Assembly (NCBI RefSeq): GCF_004000905.1
Contig: NZ_BIMD01000004.1
Span: 1-64,000 of the forward strand
Direction of reading: 5' to 3'
Origin: Paenibacillus humicus NBRC 102415
GTDB taxonomy: Bacteria; Bacillota; Bacilli; Paenibacillales; Paenibacillaceae
Length of the DNA: 64,000 bases
Positions 59,707 through 64,000 of the stretch are shown one piece after another; within the stretch, counting starts at the first letter, position 1; each line of letters begins with the position of its first letter. The notes under the pieces were generated by a model, which saw only the letters and a list, made by a program, of their open reading frames with translations, ran no database searches and was not told the origin of the DNA. The translations under genes were made by a program, and so were the position numbers.

Positions 59707-61308
59707 ATGGGTTACCGTTCCGCATCTAAAACCGTGATGGCCGCGCTGCTCTCCGGAGCTCTGCTGGTCGGGCTGACCGCCTGCAGCGGCGGCGGAGGAG
59801 ACAAGGCCGCAGCTGTGAAGACCGGCGAGTTCAACAAGGAAGGCCTGCCGATCGTCAAGACGCCGGTAACGCTCAAGGCGCTGACCGTCCGCTGGGGCAA
59901 CATGGGCGACACGTTCACCAAGAACCAGTGGATGATCGATCTGGAGAAAAATACGAATGTGAGGATCGAATGGCAGGTCATGTCCTCCAACGACTGGAAC
60001 GAGCAGAAGTCGATCATGCTCGCCAGCGGCACGCTGCCGGACATCATTTTCGGCGATCTCGCGTTCTCGGACTCCGACATCGTCAACAATCTGAGCTACT
60101 TCCGCCCATTGGACGAATACATCGATTCCTACATGCCGAACCTGAAGGCCGCGCTGCAGGAAACGCCGGAGCTGAAAAAGCTGAGCACGTTCCCGGACGG
60201 CAAAATCTACTCCATGCCGGCAAGGCTGCCGTCCCGTCCGAAAACGAAGTTCCAGCCGGTCATCAACAAGACGTGGCTGGATAAGCTCGGCCTCAAGGTG
60301 CCGGATACGATCGACGATCTCTACAACGTGTTCAAGGCGTTCAAGGAGCAGGATCCGAACGGAAACGGCAAGAACGACGAGATTCCGTATACCGAGAAAG
60401 GGCTGAGCATGGACTTCCTCAATCCGTTCGGCATCACCGATCCGAACGGCAACAACATGCTCGTCAAGGACGGCAAGCCGGTCTATTATCCGGTGACAGA
60501 GGAATACAAGGAAGGGCTGAAGTGGGCCAACAAGCTGTATGAAGCGGGCCTCATCGACAAGGAGATGTTCACGCAGGACGCCACCATGACCTCGGCCAAG
60601 CAGCAGAACGCGGACGCGCCGATCGTCGGCTTCTCCTACCAGTGGACTCCGGACGCCGTGTTCGGCAAATGGAAGGACCAGTACGTCACGATTCCGCCGC
60701 TCGCAGGACCGGACGGCAAGCGGTATCAGTCCGGCATTCCGGTCGGCATGAGCCTGTACCGCAACGAGCTGCTCATTACGGCCTCCTGCAAGCAGCCGGA
60801 GATCGCCGCGCGCTGGGCGGACCAGTTCTACACGAACGAAGCCGGCATCCAGAACTTCTGGGGAGCGATCGGCACCGTCATCCAGAAGAACGACAACGGC
60901 ACGTACACCCTGATGGACCCTCCCAGCGGCACTAGCGCCGACGCCTGGTACTGGGAGCAGTCGGTCCGCGACTTCGGACCGAAGTACGTGAGCCCTTCCT
61001 TCGAGAAGAACATCGTGCTCAATCCGAAGACCGGCGACGGCCTGAAGCTGGAGATCGACAAGCTCGGCAGCGAATACGTGACGACGCCGTTCCCGAACGT
61101 TATGTACAGCGCGGAGGAATTCCAGGAGCTGCCGACCTTGACGACCGACATCGACGGTTATGCGGCGACGATGCGCGCCCAGTGGGTGACCAAGGGCAAC
61201 ATCGATGCCGAATGGGATGCCTACATCAAGAAGCTGAACGACATGAAGCTGGATCAGCTGCTCAAGATCCGCACAGCCGCGTATGAACGGTATATGAGCG
61301 TGAAATAG
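59707..61308 (+). CDS. ABC substrate-binding lipoprotein, LplA-type
   Basis: A 533-residue lipoprotein with lipobox GLTAC (Cys26) and a GGGG linker. The large family 1 domain contains TFPDGKIYSMPARLPS, an EF-hand-like calcium loop (QDPNGNGKNDEIPY), and TPFPNVMYSAEEFQEL near the end. It binds an unidentified oligosaccharide for the two preceding permeases; no hydrolase in the operon reveals the substrate. The ATG at 59707 follows GGGGGG with a nine-base gap. Confidence 0.88.
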   Translation: MGYRSASKTVMAALLSGALLVGLTACSGGGGDKAAAVKTGEFNKEGLPIVKTPVTLKALTVRWGNMGDTFTKNQWMIDLEKNTNVRIEWQVMSSNDWNEQKSIMLASGTLPDIIFGDLAFSDSDIVNNLSYFRPLDEYIDSYMPNLKAALQETPELKKLSTFPDGKIYSMPARLPSRPKTKFQPVINKTWLDKLGLKVPDTIDDLYNVFKAFKEQDPNGNGKNDEIPYTEKGLSMDFLNPFGITDPNGNNMLVKDGKPVYYPVTEEYKEGLKWANKLYEAGLIDKEMFTQDATMTSAKQQNADAPIVGFSYQWTPDAVFGKWKDQYVTIPPLAGPDGKRYQSGIPVGMSLYRNELLITASCKQPEIAARWADQFYTNEAGIQNFWGAIGTVIQKNDNGTYTLMDPPSGTSADAWYWEQSVRDFGPKYVSPSFEKNIVLNPKTGDGLKLEIDKLGSEYVTTPFPNVMYSAEEFQELPTLTTDIDGYAATMRAQWVTKGNIDAEWDAYIKKLNDMKLDQLLKIRTAAYERYMSVK

Positions 61309-61313
61309 ATCGG

Positions 61314-61337
61314 GCGGGCCGCATCGCGGCCCGCTTT
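61314..61337 (+). terminator. Terminator of the LplA-type operon
   Basis: GCGGGCCGC and GCGGCCCGC form a 9-bp stem with a three-base loop, followed by TTT. The tail is short. Confidence 0.6.
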
Positions 61338-61404
61338 CGCTATTCCTCGGGCGAGCTCCGCCGCGCTGGATCGGGCTGGGCATATGCTGCTGGCCAAGCA
61401 AGTG

Positions 61405-61440
61405 AAAACGCCCCGGGACCGTTTCCATGTCCCGAGGCGC
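61405..61440 (-). terminator. Terminator of the ada/ogt pair
   Basis: On the minus strand CGCCTCGGGAC pairs with GTCCCGGGGCG (one mismatch), followed by TTTT. Confidence 0.7.
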
Positions 61441-61448
61441 TGCTTTTG

Positions 61449-61991
61449 CTATGCCTTCCCTTGATTACAGGCCCTTCGCGCTCGCTCCAGTTCCAACAGC
61501 GTCGTCTTCATTTCCATCCCGCCCCGGTAGCCGGTAAGCGCGCCGCCCTTGCCGATGACCCTGTGGCAGGGCACGGCGATCAGCACGGGGTTGGCGCCGA
61601 TCGCGGCGCCGACGGCCCGGACTGCGGAAGGCCTGCCGATCCGGTCCGCGATTCCGGAGTACGACTCGGTATCTCCATAAGGAATGCTCTTGAGCGCCTC
61701 CCATACCGCGAGCTGGAACGGCGTTCCGCTCATCGCGAACGGCAGCGTGAACGCATCGCGCCTGCCCTCCAAGTATTGAAGCAGCTCGTCCGCGTAGGGA
61801 TGAAGCTTCTCCTCGCTTCGAACGAGCCTCGATCCCGGCATGCGGGCGCTTGTCCACGCCGTCATTTCGGCTTCCCCTCCATCCCGCGAGCCGACGAATG
61901 CCAACCCTTCTTCGGTTGCGGCCAGATGAAGCTCCCAATCTCCGTGACGGAGCTTGGACCAATAGACGATAACCTCATTTTGTGCGCTCAT
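61449..61991 (-). CDS. ogt: Methylated-DNA-protein cysteine methyltransferase
   Basis: A 180-residue suicide repair protein that takes methyl groups from O6-methylguanine and O4-methylthymine. The acceptor Cys142 is in AVPCHRVIG, the DNA-binding helix has PFQLAVWEALKSIPYGDTESY, and RAVGAAIGANP precedes the active site. It is normal Ogt length, without the Ada N-terminal domain. The ATG at 61991 follows AAAGGGG and overlaps the end of the Ada-type gene by 17 bases, so both are made together. Confidence 0.93.
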   Translation of the reverse strand: MSAQNEVIVYWSKLRHGDWELHLAATEEGLAFVGSRDGGEAEMTAWTSARMPGSRLVRSEEKLHPYADELLQYLEGRRDAFTLPFAMSGTPFQLAVWEALKSIPYGDTESYSGIADRIGRPSAVRAVGAAIGANPVLIAVPCHRVIGKGGALTGYRGGMEMKTTLLELERARRACNQGKA

Positions 61992-62625
61992 GAATCCGTT
62001 CCCCTTTCCTGTCGGCGGCATTCCGGCGGTAAGCAGCCGGAGTCATGCCCGTCATTTTTTTGAACAAAGTCGTGAAATAAGGCGTGTTGGGCCAGCCGCA
62101 GCGCTTGCCTACGGCAGCGACGGGCAGATCCGTGGACAGCAGCAGCTCCTTGGCGGCTTCGGCCCGAACCTGCTGGATGTATTCAACGGGCGTGACGCCC
62201 ACGATTTTATGGAACGTCCGGTGGAGGTGGAACGGCGAGCCGTGGCATGCGGCCGCGAGAGCTTCCAAGGTCAGGCGCTCGGCATAATGAGCGCGGATGA
62301 ATCTTTGGGCCAGGGTGATCCAGTCCTCGTCAGGCACGAGCTCTCCCGTCGGCCTGCATCGCTTGCAAGGGCGGTAGCCGGCGGCGAGCGCTTCGCCGAA
62401 CGTTCGGAACAAGCCGGCGTTCTCCCGGTTCGGCAGCCTGGACCGGCAGGAAGGCCTGCAGAATATTCCGGTCGTCCTGACCGCGTAGAAAAATTCCCCG
62501 TCTCTCGAGCCGTCGCATGCTGCCACGGCTTCCCATTCACTGTCGCCCAGCAGCTGCGGCTCTCCGAGGGAGCTGCCGCCCCCGTCTTCCCGCAGCCCGA
62601 AGCCGATTGAATCCGTTATCCGCAT
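61975..62625 (-). CDS. adaA: AdaA-type methylphosphotriester transferase / AraC-family activator
   Basis: A 216-residue regulator of the adaptive response. The N-terminal domain holds four zinc cysteines (Cys56 and Cys60 in GIFCRPSC, Cys87 and Cys90 in PCKRC). One of them, normally the first, accepts methyl from DNA phosphotriesters and turns the protein into an activator. The C-terminal AraC domain (about 105-205) has LEALAAACHGSPFHLHRTFH and NTPYFTTLFKKMTGMTP. The ATG at 62625 follows a near-perfect AAGGAGGTG. It is in an operon with ogt, as in Bacillus adaA-adaB. Confidence 0.92.
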   Translation of the reverse strand: MRITDSIGFGLREDGGGSSLGEPQLLGDSEWEAVAACDGSRDGEFFYAVRTTGIFCRPSCRSRLPNRENAGLFRTFGEALAAGYRPCKRCRPTGELVPDEDWITLAQRFIRAHYAERLTLEALAAACHGSPFHLHRTFHKIVGVTPVEYIQQVRAEAAKELLLSTDLPVAAVGKRCGWPNTPYFTTLFKKMTGMTPAAYRRNAADRKGERIHERTK

Positions 62626-62713
62626 CAGGATCACCTCCTTCATCAGTATAACGCCTTCAAGCGCGTTTGTGCGGCATCCCGGATAGGAGCGCAAGATTGC
62701 GAAACCGTCCAAC

Positions 62714-62736
62714 TAAAAAAAGTCCCCTAAGGGACT
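62714..62736 (-). terminator. Terminator of the hydrolase gene
   Basis: On the minus strand AGTCCC and GGGACT form a 6-bp stem with a TTAG loop, followed by six or more Ts. It lies about 110 bases beyond the hydrolase stop. Confidence 0.7.
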
Positions 62737-62845
62737 CTCGGCCAGTCTGGCAACGTCAGGCTGGCCGGCTGCCTCGCCGGCTGCCCTTGCCGCCTAGCTT
62801 CACCGGCTGCACCGACTGCTAGGAATGGCTCGCTCCGGCTTCCCT

Positions 62846-63700
62846 TCAATCCCTGGCAGCTTCGTACAGGCTGGCCGCGATGCGCGCCGGAGCGGTTTTG
62901 ACGGTGGACATATGGTCGCCTTCCGTTTTGATCAGCCGGAACACCCCGAGACGTCCGGACATGTGAGGATGCCAGCCGTAGCCTTCTCCTTGCGGCAGCA
63001 CGCCGTCGGTCGTGAGGTACAGGTAGCTTCTCGGAATTTCGAGTCCATAGAATTTCTTCAGGTCGAGCTTCTCGAAGAGAGGTTTCGCCGGCTCCGGAAC
63101 CATCCTGCTGTACAGATGATCGGCGAGTCTTTTGTCGGCCAGATTCGCGAACGTATCCCTGAACAGCGGGTACGGAAGCATGATCGTATCGTCGGGGGAA
63201 GACTGCCTGAGCTGGATGAACGATTGCTGCACGGGAGGAGGGAGCTCGTCTGCGACCGATTGGCCGTCCTTCAGGACGAACGCGTTCATGAAGATGATTC
63301 TGCGGATTCGGTCCGGCACGAGCTCGGCGGTTTTCTGAATGACGCTTCCTCCGAAGCTGTGGCCGACGAGCCGCACATCGGAGAGGCCGCAGCCCGTAAT
63401 GGTTGCCGCCACCGCTCGGGTAATGGCTTCATGCGTAACGCCGGGATTATAATCCGGGCCATGACCGGGATATTCCGGCACATGGACGATGTGGCCTTGC
63501 CTTCTCAGCTCGGATGCAACCTCGCTCCAATAGCTGGCGTCCGCCCAGGACCCATGGACGAGGACAAAGGTCAGACTCGGCGCAGGCTCGCCCTGCTGGC
63601 TGCCGCTTCGGTACAGGCTGCGGATAGGAGGCAGGGGAGGATAAGCAGCCATCCAGGCGTAGGGAAACCGATCCTGCGCAAAAAAGCGTTCGGGATGCAT
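62846..63700 (-). CDS. Alpha/beta-fold hydrolase (EstC-like)
   Basis: A 284-residue hydrolase. The oxyanion-hole segment is FVLVHGSWADASYW, the nucleophile elbow GHSFGG holds Ser115, and a C-terminal His lies in EGDHMSTVKTA; the acidic residue is probably between about 225 and 245. The family includes EstC-type esterases, hydroxynitrile-lyase-like and salicylate-esterase-like enzymes, so the substrate is unknown. No signal peptide is seen. The ATG at 63700 follows AAGGAGTGAG. It lies seven bases after the cupin gene, in one operon. Confidence 0.82.
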   Translation of the reverse strand: MHPERFFAQDRFPYAWMAAYPPLPPIRSLYRSGSQQGEPAPSLTFVLVHGSWADASYWSEVASELRRQGHIVHVPEYPGHGPDYNPGVTHEAITRAVAATITGCGLSDVRLVGHSFGGSVIQKTAELVPDRIRRIIFMNAFVLKDGQSVADELPPPVQQSFIQLRQSSPDDTIMLPYPLFRDTFANLADKRLADHLYSRMVPEPAKPLFEKLDLKKFYGLEIPRSYLYLTTDGVLPQGEGYGWHPHMSGRLGVFRLIKTEGDHMSTVKTAPARIAASLYEAARD

Positions 63701-63707
63701 TCGGCTC

Positions 63708-64000
63708 TCACTCCTTATCCGGTCCCGGCACGACGGGCCATTTGACTTTCCGGAGGCAATCGATGACCTCGTCTCCGACATGGAGGTTGCTTTTGACGAG
63801 CTGGCGAGGCGTCAGCGCCATCCACTGGTTGAGGGAAATATCCTCGAAGCGGCTGCTGCGGAACATTTCCAGAAACCAGAGCGTGGAGGTTCCGGTGTTC
63901 TGGATGTAATGGCCGAAGGCGAAAGGGACGTAGCCGACGTCGCCGGCTCTGTAATCGAAGGTCCTCGCTTTGCCGCCGGCGCCGAATACGGTCATGCGGC
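63708..64000 (-). CDS. Oxalate decarboxylase-type bicupin, C-terminal part only
   Basis: The frame is open from the window edge to the stop at 63708, giving about 97 residues. They match the end of the second cupin of OxdC/OxdD-type oxalate decarboxylases: [24 protein letters not shown] contains the last metal-ligand His of the cupin motif, then [20 protein letters not shown]. The first cupin and the remaining metal ligands are outside the window, so activity (formate plus CO2 from oxalate) cannot be confirmed. It is followed closely by the hydrolase gene. Confidence 0.82.
   Translation of the reverse strand, partial: RMTVFGAGGKARTFDYRAGDVGYVPFAFGHYIQNTGTSTLWFLEMFRSSRFEDISLNQWMALTPRQLVKSNLHVGDEVIDCLRKVKWPVVPGPDKE

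Overview
The window reads as chromosome of a GC-rich, endospore-forming Bacillota, most like Paenibacillus. Supporting this are a full-length pro-sigma-K gene, a secreted protein with copper amine oxidase N-like repeats, many YesM/AraC-type two-component pairs, and many carbohydrate ABC operons of the LplB/YtcP/lipoprotein type. Strong AGGAGG-type ribosome sites, frequent TTG/GTG starts and compact U-tailed terminators also fit. No rRNA, tRNA, CRISPR array, transposase or integrase was seen. All assignments come from reading motifs; no database search was run.

Layout. 0-9.3 kb is housekeeping: the tail of a chemotaxis receptor, a class B penicillin-binding protein, an AI-2E-family permease, a polysaccharide deacetylase, an ECF sigma/anti-sigma pair, ilvD and a secreted repeat protein. 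9.3-11.6 kb holds a VanRS-like two-component system followed by a tiny membrane peptide gene. 11.6-16.8 kb is a ureABC-F-G-D urease operon with a TnrA/GlnR-type box upstream. 16.9-22.5 kb carries a MarR regulator, a nitroreductase, a YhaM-type exonuclease, a sirtuin, two small paralogous membrane proteins and sigK.

22.6-27.9 kb is an AT-rich block unlike its surroundings. It is a minus-strand cassette encoding a secreted Ser/Thr-rich small protein, a lipoprotein, a very large ABC permease and its ATPase. It is the best candidate here for an undescribed system. A divergent lspA paralogue lies beside it.

28.9-38.5 kb is a sialic-acid module: histidine kinase and AraC-type regulator, then NanQ-like protein, ABC transporter, ROK kinase, NanA-like lyase and NanE. 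38.5-41.1 kb has a small lipoprotein-like or anchored protein, a DUF1796 protein and an EamA transporter. 41.1-48.6 kb is a LacI-regulated fructan module: ABC transporter, GH32 hydrolase and ROK fructokinase.

48.6-53.9 kb is rearranged. It holds a telA / VWA-domain / membrane-protein operon whose first gene is frameshifted, plus a frameshifted phosphoesterase and duplicated fragments of telA, the DUF1796 gene and the lacI 3' end. 54.1-61.4 kb is a two-component system divergent from another LplB/YtcP/LplA-type ABC operon, with 21-bp-phased repeats between them. 61.4-64 kb has an Ada/Ogt DNA-repair pair, an alpha/beta hydrolase and the end of an oxalate-decarboxylase-like cupin.
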